From positions 1 through 43,544 of the forward strand of contig JAICSO010000033.1 in the NCBI GenBank assembly GCA_025936825.1: a stretch of 43,544 nucleotides of DNA, in the 5' to 3' direction. This stretch comes from Terriglobales bacterium. Lineage in GTDB: Bacteria > Acidobacteriota > Terriglobia > Terriglobales > Acidobacteriaceae. Positions 1 to 7,778 of the stretch are shown piece after piece. Each line of letters begins with the position of its first letter. The first letter of the stretch is position 1. A program made the translations under genes and the position numbers. The notes below the pieces were generated by a model. That model had not been told where the DNA came from. It worked only from the letters and a program-made list of their open reading frames with translations, and did no database searches.

Positions 1-528
1 AATGAAGCTGCCGTTGCTGTAGCGCTTGAAGCTATGGCTCTTACCGTCGGTGCCGAAATATGTTCCGACAACGCTATTCCAGTTGTTGATTCCGCGAACA
101 ACTGTGCTGCCCGGTGATGCTTTAGGCGCGACGATGGGCGTGATAGTCGACCCTTTGAGGAGGAATGCATGGGGTTGACCTGAGGAGTCTGTAAACCATC
201 CGGCCGTGGAACCTTTGTTGTTGCGGGCGATGAACCCGCTGCCCACCGCCCCGGGCGGCAGCCAGTAGCTCTGGCCACTCCCGGAATAGTGAGCAAACGC
301 TTTCGTTGTCGTTCCGAAATCCCCGATGCCGACGACCGTTCCCCAGTCGTTCACGCCTTGCACATAACCCGTTGGATTGCTTGGATCAGCAGGGTTGAGC
401 AGGAAATAATTGAAAGTGCATACAGCTTGTTGGACTTGCGCTTGGGCCATCGGAATAGCTGCCAAGGTAATGCCAGCGATTAGGCAATCACAGACACGAT
501 TACGACGAGGAAGAGGTGAGAACCACAC
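1..528 (-). CDS. Secreted HAF-repeat protein, 3' part cut off by window edge
   Basis: The minus-strand frame stays open from a GTG at 526-528 to base 1, so the C-terminus is missing. The GTG follows AGGAG by 9 nt. The product starts with a basic segment, a hydrophobic stretch and an Ala-x-Ala-like site (IPMAQA), which reads as a signal peptide. Repeats of the HAF type follow: GYVQGVNDWGTVVGIGDF, then AGWFTDSSGQPHAFLLKG, then VVRGINNWNSVVGTYF. Each pairs a 'GxNxxGxxVG' turn with an aromatic strand, as in extracellular beta-propeller-like HAF proteins. The family is common in secreted proteins of Acidobacteriota and its function is not established. The partial length cannot be compared with the family. 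Confidence 0.72.
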   Translation of the reverse strand, partial: MWFSPLPRRNRVCDCLIAGITLAAIPMAQAQVQQAVCTFNYFLLNPADPSNPTGYVQGVNDWGTVVGIGDFGTTTKAFAHYSGSGQSYWLPPGAVGSGFIARNNKGSTAGWFTDSSGQPHAFLLKGSTITPIVAPKASPGSTVVRGINNWNSVVGTYFGTDGKSHSFKRYSNGSFI

Positions 529-1467
529 GGCAGTCAACTCCTGAATGCCAGAACGAGCGCTTGGGCCTAAGTCGTCGATATGATGTGGCTGAAATCGAGC
601 GGGGTTGCTGAACTAAGGTGGGCTACAGGATCGAGCGTAGCCCAACTCAGCAGATTGTAAGGCTTTCGTCCTGACCCGCTTAGCCCAGAGTCATTAATAG
701 CTGTTCTTCCGCTCACAAACCATCAACGCACGAAGCACTCTGCGCCTGGGCCACCGCACAAAACACCCACACTGGCAGGTCCAAGAGATGCAAGGCACGG
801 ATGTTTGAGATTGGTTCAGATATCCGAACGAGGAGGAGCACGACCGATTGCTGACCAGTTTCGACCAGCTTGGCTGTATGCCGGGTTGGAACAGACTTTG
901 AAAGCAGAGTAAACCACGTCGGGCACACGGGCGCCAATGCTTGCTAAAGCCTTGGAACCCTTTTGTTGAAGGTGTGCCGCGCGTGCGCGGCTACGAAAAG
1001 GTTGCGAAGAAAGCGACGACGGACGTTGAGGAGTTTGAACGGCAGAGGGCTGCGACTTTAGGAACTGTGACGCTTCATACTTCCAGGGTCCAACGCTATC
1101 CGCCGCCAAGCAAATTACAAGAACCAGACAGGCGTGTAGCGTCGCGCGAGTCCCGAACCATGATTGTGAAAGGTTTGCGATGCTCGCGATTATCTCCGCT
1201 GAACGCTCGCATGACTAATTCATTCTTCTTATTGAAGCCATACACAAGAATTATCTGGGGCCCCAGAACTACGACAGTGCGAGGCTAGAAGTCGAAACGC
1301 GTGACCATGCTGTGCCGGGCGCTATCGAACACGTCCCCGACCTGAACGCGCGATGATCCGGCCGCGAGACTGACCGGATGTCGTCGATCGGGAGAGTCGC
1401 CTATTCCGTTTGCTAGCGAGGGAGTGAATTGGGGCTAGCCTTCCGCGACCCAAGTCATTAGACGCAA
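529..1467. other. Gene-poor stretch of about 940 bp
   Basis: No frame here has a convincing start, ribosome-binding site and protein-like composition. Short open frames on both strands overlap one another and match no family I recognise. The only clear structure is the inverted repeat at 619-644. The stretch holds the upstream region of the HAF gene and the 3' flank of the transaldolase gene. Confidence 0.5.
619..644. repeat. Inverted repeat upstream of the HAF gene
   Basis: TGGGCTAC (619-626) and GTAGCCCA (637-644) form a perfect 8-bp stem around a 10-nt loop. Outer bases GCTGA and TCAGC could extend it with mismatches. It lies about 90 nt upstream of the HAF start. There is no T-run, so an operator or leader hairpin is as likely as a terminator. 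Confidence 0.45.
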
Positions 1468-2328
1468 TTAGGCAGTGGGAGATAGAGTCGCTCGATAGTC
1501 AGCAGCGAATTCCTCAACGCCTTTGCGCGTAAGCTCGTGCTGAATATCAAATCTTTCCCACGACTGTTCCAAATCAAGCTCTTCATAGGGGATCGGCTTG
1601 CCAGAAGCCTTGTACTGAAATTGCGCGTCGGGCATTGGGAACTGCTTGTTCGCCCACTGTTCTAAGGTTTTCGCAGGCACAGTCGCAAGGTCGGCGTTAA
1701 GCGCGAAGCAGTACAGAAGGTGCTCTAGGCTGCGGATGCTTGCGGCCAAAACAAGAACGTGACCGTCCCCCTTCGAGAACATCCGTTGAATGTTCTTCAC
1801 TACGTCCATTCCGTTCTGTCCTATGTCATCCAGGCGTCCGACGAAAGGCGAAACATAGGCGGGCTCCTTCGTGCCCTTGGTTGCTGAGTACACCGCCGCT
1901 GCCTGCTGTTGCGAGAAGCAAAGTGTCATGTTCACCCTGACTTGCTCCTTGACAGACATCTGTGCAGCACGCAGTCCTTCCTCCGTGCACGGATACTTGA
2001 TGTAGGCATTTGGAATCCACGAAAACATTTCTTTCCCTTGGCTCAACATCTCTTGTGCTGTGGTTTTCTCATCCGAGAACACCTCGATCGATACCCCGGC
2101 ATCCCCGACTAACGGCGATATCGTCTGAACGATCTTCTTGTACTCGTCCATTTCTTCTCGGCTAGAGAGTTTGTGCCCTGAAGCAATTAGCTGCCTTATA
2201 CGAGGGTTCTTGGCGATCAGCGAAGGGTTCGTCGTCTGTCCATCGACAAAACCCAGCAGTTCCTTTATCTGTCGAGTCTCCTCCGGGTCGCCGCCATCCA
2301 CCAATATTTTGGTCTTCGGTCGATGCAT
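1468..2328 (-). CDS. Transaldolase-family protein
   Basis: The 286-residue product has the transaldolase barrel pattern: a start strand ILVDGGDPEETRQIKELL, then DGQTTNPSLIAKNP around residues 29-42, the Schiff-base lysine in YIKYPCTEEG (Lys111), and VNMTLCFSQQQA followed by SPFVGRLDDIG. Transaldolases move a dihydroxyacetone unit between sugar phosphates in the non-oxidative pentose phosphate pathway. The short TalC/FSA-like members are similar in core but usually near 220 residues, so this one has a C-terminal extension. The start at 2328 follows AAAGGAAC; the open frame upstream lies inside the neighbouring Rieske gene and was not used. It sits 25 bp after that gene and is probably co-transcribed. 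Whether it is a true transaldolase or a sugar-phosphate aldolase cannot be told from the sequence. Confidence 0.85.
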   Translation of the reverse strand: MHRPKTKILVDGGDPEETRQIKELLGFVDGQTTNPSLIAKNPRIRQLIASGHKLSSREEMDEYKKIVQTISPLVGDAGVSIEVFSDEKTTAQEMLSQGKEMFSWIPNAYIKYPCTEEGLRAAQMSVKEQVRVNMTLCFSQQQAAAVYSATKGTKEPAYVSPFVGRLDDIGQNGMDVVKNIQRMFSKGDGHVLVLAASIRSLEHLLYCFALNADLATVPAKTLEQWANKQFPMPDAQFQYKASGKPIPYEELDLEQSWERFDIQHELTRKGVEEFAADYRATLSPTA

Positions 2329-2353
2329 TGAAGTGTTCCTTTCGGTTGCTAAG

Positions 2354-3286
2354 TTACCCAGCCGTTCCCGTGCGCGGGAGGGGCTCTGTCTCAATTGTAG
2401 GCATCGTGGCGACCCGGCAATTCGACTTGCGGACTTCAACCTGACCATTCTGGATGCGAGCCTCCAGACAGGGTTGAGCATGAACGGCGGGGCCGTCAAC
2501 GACATGACCGTCACGAATGGAGAAGCGAGAGCCGTGCCATGGACACTGGATAAAATCCCCGTCAAGCTTACCTTCCGACAATGGGCCGCCAAGATGCGAG
2601 CACGTTTCAGCAAGGGCAAATATCTGCGGGCCGCGACGAACTAAAAGTATCGGTGTTCCTTTGTGCTCAGCGCGTACCAGTTTCTCCTCGCCCAACCCCG
2701 ATTCCGACAGCACAGGCTCGAACTCGCTCGGAAGCCTTTCAGCTTCACTGTGGTCTACTCCAATTTTCTGCTCGTAAACCAGATTCCCGCCCAATTGAGC
2801 CGCCGCTACGGACAAGGCATAGCCAAGCGCTGCCAAGCCTCGACCCCGGCTGCGTTTGCCTTTTCGTCTCGCGAGAAGCGAACCGGCAAACAGGCCGGCG
2901 CTGGCAATATTTAGCAGTCCGTGTACCAGTCCAACCCGACGTGCAGGCGGATCTATGTCTTGCCAATCGGTCAATCCCGTCACCGCCGCTCCGGCTGCGC
3001 CAACCAGTCCAAGCGTGACCGCCGCGTCAGCGGCAAGCTTGTATTCTTTGCGTGCCCCCATCGAGTCCAGCGCGTCAAAAACAATAGCTGCAGTCCATGA
3101 GCCAATCGGTATATCCGTGAGAATCACATGCAGAGGGTGTCCAATCCACGTCCCATGAAGGAAATTCTTTACCTGCAGTCCGCCCTTTGATTGGAACGCT
3201 TTGTGGAGAGCGTTTTGTAGACCATCTTCGGTCGGCTTGAGCCATTCTTGTTGACTGATCTTGCCCACAACGCCGTCATCCATCAT
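2354..3286 (-). CDS. DUF2231 membrane domain fused to a Rieske [2Fe-2S] domain
   Basis: The 310-residue protein has two parts. The N-terminal half carries LHGTWIGHPLHVILTDIPIG and several hydrophobic helices typical of DUF2231 membrane proteins. The last 100 or so residues are a Rieske ferredoxin with both cluster-binding boxes, CSHLGGP and CPWHG, so all Cys and His ligands are present. It is probably a membrane-anchored electron-transfer protein; the partner is unknown. The ATG at 3286 follows GGAGGGAAGAA and is preferred over an in-frame start 30 bp upstream; a second ATG follows directly. The gene is first in a minus-strand unit with the transaldolase gene. Similar fusions are known in soil bacteria and are usually annotated only by domain. 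Confidence 0.85.
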   Translation of the reverse strand: MMDDGVVGKISQQEWLKPTEDGLQNALHKAFQSKGGLQVKNFLHGTWIGHPLHVILTDIPIGSWTAAIVFDALDSMGARKEYKLAADAAVTLGLVGAAGAAVTGLTDWQDIDPPARRVGLVHGLLNIASAGLFAGSLLARRKGKRSRGRGLAALGYALSVAAAQLGGNLVYEQKIGVDHSEAERLPSEFEPVLSESGLGEEKLVRAEHKGTPILLVRRGPQIFALAETCSHLGGPLSEGKLDGDFIQCPWHGSRFSIRDGHVVDGPAVHAQPCLEARIQNGQVEVRKSNCRVATMPTIETEPLPRTGTAG

Positions 3287-3514
3287 TTCTTCCCTCCGCA
3301 ATAAAACGCATGACACCAGGTTTGGGTTCGATGCAGGGCGGCGTCAGCGGGATGTCGTGCGATCTAATGATCGGATTCGCAAGCACGGAAATACGGGACC
3401 AGCTGCCAGGAGCGGGTCTGTATCGTATACGGCGACCTCCACGAGCCAGAACAACGGCTGAAAGTGCCTATCTTGCACCATCGCGTTGATTGGACCAAAG
3501 CAGTCGAGAAAGAC

Positions 3515-4648
3515 TTATTTTGCGATGCGCGCTAGCACAGGTCCGGCTACTGCCATCAGCAACACATAGCTGGCAGACAGTGGGCCGAGGCGCGGTTCCG
3601 CGACTACGCCCAAGCCGGCAATGACAATAGAGAACTCGCCACGTGCAACAAGTTCGGCACCCGCACGCAGACTGCCCCTTTTATCTATCTGTTGGTGGCG
3701 CCCCGCCCAATACCCTGTGAGCACTTTCGTGACAAGCGTAATCGCGCCAAGTCCGAGAGCGATTGGCAAGGCGGGGAGGATATTTGCGGGATCCACTTCC
3801 AGACCGAAAAAGAAAAAGAACAATGCGGCGAATAGGTCTCTGAGTGGACCCACGACCCGGCGAGATTTTTCCGCCACAGAGCCAGAAAGTGTAATGCCGA
3901 CTAAGAACGCTCCAATGGCTGCCGAAACTTCGAACCGCTGTGCTATCCCTGCAACCAAGAGAACCGCACCGAGAGTGGTTAGGAGGATAATCTCTTCGGA
4001 TTCGTGAACCAAGAGTCGGCTTATTCGCGGCCCCCAACCCAATGCTGCCGTAAGCGCCACAGCGACAACTGCAATAGCAACGCCAACCGAAAGAACAATT
4101 CTCGCTGCTCCACCCCCGCTGAGGAGCACCGCGACCACTGGAAGGTAGACAGCCATTGCTAGATCCTCCTGCACCAGTATGGACAGAACCAGGGGAGTCT
4201 CCGGTTCATTCATGCGTCTAAGTTCAGTAAGGACTTTTGCAATCACTCCTGAAGACGAAATATAGGTAATCCCGCCCAGCAATACCGAAGCTAATAGGCC
4301 CCAGCGTAGCAGCAGCCCTGCAACCAAACCCGGACTGAAGTTCAGACCAAAGTCGACAATCCCTGCGGACAGACCCATCCGCAAGCTCTTCTTCAGCTCG
4401 TCCCCGGTGTACTCCAGCCCCAACATGAACAGGAGCAGGAGCACGCCGATTTCCGCGCCAGTGCGAACAAAACTTCCGCTCAGCTTCAGTGGCGCGAGGC
4501 CGCCATTACCAAAAGCAAGGCCCGCTAAGAGATACAAAGGAATTGCCGAAAACCCCCAGCGACTGCCGACTCTGGCTAGAATCGCCAGGCCAATCAAAAT
4601 CAGGCCCAGTTCGATAAAGAGAGACGCTGAGCCGTGTGCTGGGTTCAT
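3515..4648 (-). CDS. KefB/CPA2-type cation:proton antiporter, membrane part only
   Basis: The 377-residue protein is almost entirely hydrophobic with about a dozen predicted membrane helices. It has the CPA2 pattern: LLLLFMLGLEYTGDELKK near residue 90, SSGVIAKVLTELRR, VLSILVQEDLAMAVYLPVV with the antiporter helix-5 Gln-Glu-Asp, and LVARGEFSIVIAGLG near the end. Members exchange K+ or Na+ for protons. There is no C-terminal TrkA-N/RCK domain, so control by nucleotide or glutathione adducts, as in KefB/KefC, is unlikely in the same chain. The start has no strong ribosome-binding site. The ion cannot be inferred. Confidence 0.85.
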   Translation of the reverse strand: MNPAHGSASLFIELGLILIGLAILARVGSRWGFSAIPLYLLAGLAFGNGGLAPLKLSGSFVRTGAEIGVLLLLFMLGLEYTGDELKKSLRMGLSAGIVDFGLNFSPGLVAGLLLRWGLLASVLLGGITYISSSGVIAKVLTELRRMNEPETPLVLSILVQEDLAMAVYLPVVAVLLSGGGAARIVLSVGVAIAVVAVALTAALGWGPRISRLLVHESEEIILLTTLGAVLLVAGIAQRFEVSAAIGAFLVGITLSGSVAEKSRRVVGPLRDLFAALFFFFFGLEVDPANILPALPIALGLGAITLVTKVLTGYWAGRHQQIDKRGSLRAGAELVARGEFSIVIAGLGVVAEPRLGPLSASYVLLMAVAGPVLARIAK

Positions 4649-4711
4649 AGCCAGTCAGCTTACCCTATCTTCATCAGTGCTACGTGATATCTGCGCAACG
4701 GCTCTAGAAGG

Positions 4712-4734
4712 CGCTTATCGTTATCGGATAAGCG
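4712..4734. repeat. Perfect 8-bp inverted repeat between antiporter and Nramp remnant
   Basis: CGCTTATC (4712-4719) and GATAAGCG (4727-4734) flank a 7-nt loop. It lies downstream of the minus-strand Nramp gene and upstream of the antiporter start. It could be a transcription end or an operator. No T-run follows on either strand. Confidence 0.45.
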
Positions 4735-4762
4735 ATCATTCTGATACCGCACGCACCCGTAG

Positions 4763-4954
4763 TTGGCGGTGCTGTCCCAGGTTCTGAATGGAATTCTGCT
4801 TCCATTTGTTCTTGTCTTCATGCTGCTATTGGTGAACAAACAAGAGCTAGTGAGTACGCTGACCCATTCTCGCATCCATGATCTGGTCGACTGTGGTTTG
4901 ACCGGAATCATTGTGCTCCTGGCCGCGATGCTCCTTCTCCGTTTCAGAAGCTGA
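4763..4954 (+). pseudogene. C-terminal remnant of a second Nramp-family transporter
   Basis: The plus-strand frame encodes about 63 residues beginning LAVLSQVLNGILLPFVLVF and continuing LLLVNKQELVSTLTHSR, then a hydrophobic tail. This is the pattern of the last two helices of Nramp transporters ('LSQVxNGxxLPxxLxFMLLLxNxxxLMGxxxNSR'). A TAG codon precedes the frame directly and no earlier Nramp segment is visible in any frame upstream. The TTG that opens it has no ribosome-binding site. It runs antiparallel to the intact Nramp gene at 5013-6356 and its sequence differs from that gene's C-terminus, so it comes from a separate family member. It is most likely a non-functional leftover of a deletion. 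Confidence 0.6.
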
Positions 4955-5012
4955 GCTACCCAATGTTCGTTAAACCTTCGCTGAGTTGGGCGCCGAACTC
5001 GGGAGGCGGAAC

Positions 5013-6356
5013 TCACAACCGCTTCAACCAAGTCGCGAGTAGGCCAAGGCTTGCGGAACAAATTGCGGCGGTAGTGAGCCATCCAAGCACGTTAAGAGGC
5101 CGAGTGTTCACCCAACGGCCCATAATTTGCCGATTGGTGGTGATGAACATAATCAGCAACATCAACAGGGGAGTGGAAAGCCCTTGCACGACAGAGGACC
5201 ATACCAGCGCCTTCATCGGATTGAAGCCTAGGAAGTTCAGGCACATTGCAACTGCCGTGCAGGCCGCAATCGTGAGATTGAACGTCTTCACCTCAGAAGG
5301 CGGATAATGCAGTCCGTGTTTCCACCCGAGTGCCTGGCATAAATCGTATGCAGCCCCGGTGATCATGATGGGCACGGCGATGAAGCCGACGCTGACCACG
5401 CCAATCGTAAACAGAAGCCCAGCAAGTTTTCCCGCGACTGGAACCAGCGCTTGTGCGGCTTGAGCGGCGGTGCTGATGTCGTTCTTTCCCGCTTTGAACA
5501 GAGTTGCCGCAGTGGAGAGCATGATGAAGTAGGTGATCAGATTCGCGAAAACCATCCCTGCGGCGATGTCTTTCGCGGAATGGTTCAGTTCTTTATGGGT
5601 TGTCCCCATACGGTCGGTCAGCCGGCGCCGGCCGAGCGTAATATCTTCTTCAACTTCCTGATTCGATTGCCAGCTATACAGATACGCAGATAACGTCGTG
5701 CCAATAATCGCAACCAGCATTGAAAGCGAGTGAGCGTCGAAATGGAGTTTCGGTATGAATGTGCCCTTGAGGACTGTTGCGACATCGGGCTTTGCCAGCA
5801 CTGCGGCGCCCACATAGGCCAATAGCACGAGCGCGAGCCACCGGAAAATGTCGCGGATCAGTGTGTACGAGCCCCAAATCTGAAGCGCTGCCGTTGTGAC
5901 ACTCACCGCAACAACTATGAGCCAAATAGGGATCGGAACTACAAGGTTTAGCGCTGCAGCAATGCCTCCAATGTCCGCACCGGCCTCAATGACATTCCCG
6001 ATCATGGCACAGATCAGAATCGGGAAAAGGATCCAGCGGGAGTAGTGCCGTCTGATAACCGCAAAGAGACCCTCGCCCGCCACTTGGCCCAGCTTTGAAC
6101 AGAGATAAACCACGGCGAACATCATTGGGAATAGAACTGGCACCGTCCAAAGGAAGGAGGGACCCAGAGAAGCCCCCACGGCGGCATAGGTACCGATTGC
6201 AGCCGGGTCATCGTCGGCTGCTCCGGTGATCAGTCCTAGTCCGATAGACCGAAAACGACCATGCGGAACTGGTTTGTTGAGACCATTGCGCAGACGGAAT
6301 TCGAGTTCCGGATCGTGCTTACGGCGGTCAACAGGCACGGGCGGTAGCGCGAACAT
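5013..6356 (-). CDS. Nramp-like divalent metal transporter, ADDDP clade
   Basis: The 447-residue membrane protein has about eleven helices. Helix 1 carries ITGAADDDPAAIGTY, replacing the Asp-Pro-Gly-Asn of classical MntH proteins, and helix 6 carries GTTLSAYLYSWQSNQEVEE in place of the Met-Pro-His box. Both belong to a common but poorly characterised bacterial Nramp branch; here the usual Pro in 'TISPY' is Ala. The ion specificity is therefore uncertain, and Mn2+ should not be assumed. The start at ATG 6356 gives a normal N-terminal length; the open frame reaches 6482, which would add 42 unlikely residues. No strong ribosome-binding site precedes the ATG, but a hairpin lies 20 nt upstream. 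The gene is monocistronic on the minus strand. Confidence 0.85.
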   Translation of the reverse strand: MFALPPVPVDRRKHDPELEFRLRNGLNKPVPHGRFRSIGLGLITGAADDDPAAIGTYAAVGASLGPSFLWTVPVLFPMMFAVVYLCSKLGQVAGEGLFAVIRRHYSRWILFPILICAMIGNVIEAGADIGGIAAALNLVVPIPIWLIVVAVSVTTAALQIWGSYTLIRDIFRWLALVLLAYVGAAVLAKPDVATVLKGTFIPKLHFDAHSLSMLVAIIGTTLSAYLYSWQSNQEVEEDITLGRRRLTDRMGTTHKELNHSAKDIAAGMVFANLITYFIMLSTAATLFKAGKNDISTAAQAAQALVPVAGKLAGLLFTIGVVSVGFIAVPIMITGAAYDLCQALGWKHGLHYPPSEVKTFNLTIAACTAVAMCLNFLGFNPMKALVWSSVVQGLSTPLLMLLIMFITTNRQIMGRWVNTRPLNVLGWLTTAAICSASLGLLATWLKRL

Positions 6357-6375
6357 GAACGAGTGGCGGACGCAA

Positions 6376-6394
6376 GAATCCTTCCTGAGGATTC
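6376..6394. promoter_or_regulatory. Leader hairpin just upstream of the Nramp start
   Basis: GAATCCT (6376-6382) and AGGATTC (6388-6394) form a perfect 7-bp stem with a 5-nt loop, 20 nt before the proposed ATG. In this position it could affect translation. I do not recognise a known metal riboswitch around it. Confidence 0.35.
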
Positions 6395-7082
6395 CCAGAG
6401 TTAGAGGCGGAGCAGCAAGGGCGCGTTGGTTCGAGCCGAGATTCCTCAGATGCCAGCCGGAATAACGTACGAAATCAGACAAAAATCAGTTTGATTCTCG
6501 ACCGCTAGTCAGTCCTGAATCTACAAAGCGCGGGTCCGAATCGAAGTCGAACCTGAAATCCACAGCTCACTTATCTGCATACAGCTTCACAGGTATAGAT
6601 ATTTTCAATTCTTAGAACCTAAGCTGATTTCGAAACGTCACTTGGCGCCGACTGTGACTTGGTCGATGAAATGCGCCGCGGACCTTTGGGGAGTGCGCGG
6701 CGATTTCTACCATTGGCTTCCTTCAACCTCTGGCTTCCTTCAACCTCGTGTACGAAGCCAGGCCGTTGCTCATTGCAGCGGGAGTGTCCCACCTTCGCGT
6801 TTTCTTCGCAGAGGGCGGGAATTTTCAGCTTTACAAGCTGTGACCTCCGTTTGAGAAAGACTCCCAACAGTGACGAGCGGAGACTTGTAACTCGCATTGA
6901 CCAGCAAACAGGGTGGATGCCCGTCTGTTCGCTTTTTCGCTGTCATGGCACTATCGCGATCGTTCAATGACTGACCCATTCAGTGACACCCAAGAAACGT
7001 TTCAATGATTCGCCCGGAATTTGACACGCCTGAAAGCGGGGACTATAAAGTCGTTTGTTTCCAAAATAAGTGGAGGGTCCCG
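6395..7082. other. Intergenic region between divergent Nramp and SnoaL-like genes
   Basis: About 690 bp with no credible gene. It should hold the promoters of two divergent genes. The only clear structure is the 17-bp tandem repeat at 6714-6747. Short open frames have no ribosome-binding site and biased, non-protein-like sequences. Confidence 0.45.
6714..6747. repeat. Two perfect tandem copies of a 17-bp unit
   Basis: TGGCTTCCTTCAACCTC occurs at 6714-6730 and again at 6731-6747 without a mismatch. It lies in a non-coding stretch. Simple replication slippage explains it; a repeated protein-binding site is possible. Confidence 0.75.
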
Positions 7083-7550
7083 ATGAATAGGATTTGGATT
7101 TGTTGTCTCATCTGTACGTTGTCTTTGGGCAGTGCCGCCTGGTCGCAGGAGAAGAAGGCTGGCGGCAGGACTGAGAAAGTTATCGCTGGGCTGGAACAGC
7201 AGGTACGGATGGCTGTCATCAAGGGGGACACCTCCGTCCTGGAGCGATATCTTGCTGATGATTATGTGGGCATTGGGCCTGACGGAAACGCAGCCGATAA
7301 GAGCAGGACCATCCAAGAGTTGAAGGATGGCACCTTGAAGTACAGCGCCATCAATGTAACCGAAGAGAACGTTCGTTTGTACGGGGATACGGGGATATAC
7401 AACGGGCGCGCCAATGTCAAATTGACGATTAATGGCCACACGCAAACGGCCGATGTCCGGGCCACAATTGTTTGGCTGAAGCGGAATGGGCAGTGGAAGC
7501 GCGTTTCCTTTCAAGTAACGCCGGTGCAACCCGCTCCCACAGGAACTTAA
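7083..7550 (+). CDS. Secreted SnoaL-like / DUF4440 protein
   Basis: The 155-residue product starts at an ATG 7 nt after GGAGGG; an in-frame ATG 78 bp upstream has no such signal. Residues 1-23 form a signal peptide (hydrophobic core, SAAWSQ cleavage region). The mature part has the cystatin-like NTF2 pattern of DUF4440: a first helix with IAGLEQQVRMAVIKGD, then LERYLADDYVGIGPDG, TIQELKDGTLKY and a final strand pair VWLKRNGQWKRVSFQV. Such proteins often have no proven activity; some are isomerase-like or ligand-binding. It stands alone, divergent from Nramp and convergent with the GGDEF-EAL gene. Confidence 0.85.
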   Translation: MNRIWICCLICTLSLGSAAWSQEKKAGGRTEKVIAGLEQQVRMAVIKGDTSVLERYLADDYVGIGPDGNAADKSRTIQELKDGTLKYSAINVTEENVRLYGDTGIYNGRANVKLTINGHTQTADVRATIVWLKRNGQWKRVSFQVTPVQPAPTGT

Positions 7551-7583
7551 CCATGCAGCGCGCAGTTCCCCCGGCGCAGCCCC

Positions 7584-7632
7584 GGAGTGAGTGACTCCTG
7601 CGGTCGGCCTCCCCCGGCTAGAGCGCAGCCGG
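7584..7632. repeat. Two small hairpins between convergent genes
   Basis: GGAGT/ACTCC (7584-7588, 7594-7598) and CCGGCT/AGCCGG (7614-7619, 7627-7632) are short perfect stems. They lie between the convergent ends at 7550 and 7779, where terminators are expected. Neither has a T-run, so they are weak terminator candidates. Confidence 0.35.
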
Positions 7633-7778
7633 AGCTGGGCGGGGTTGAGCGCTTTCCTGGCTCCTCACACGTCTGCCTGGGGCAGGACAAACCGACGCGT
7701 TCCAATTCTGCCAAACAGGCGTTATCGCACGCTTGCGCCTCTGTTCGCCACTCCTCGTGGTAAATACGGGGAATGGTG

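Noticed and set aside
941-1288. 115-codon plus-strand open frame in the left gap
   Set aside because: No ribosome-binding site, no recognisable motif, and biased composition. It overlaps open frames on the other strand of equal quality, so it is probably chance.
4660-5082. 140-codon minus-strand frame across the Nramp remnant
   Set aside because: It lies antisense to the recognisable Nramp remnant and has a random-looking Arg/Ser-rich sequence.
5013-6356. Calling the Nramp gene mntH
   Set aside because: The metal-binding boxes differ from classical MntH, so the ion cannot be assumed.
6420-6450. tRNA-like T-arm (GGTTCGAGCC) at about 6429
   Set aside because: No D-arm, anticodon arm or acceptor stem could be matched around it.
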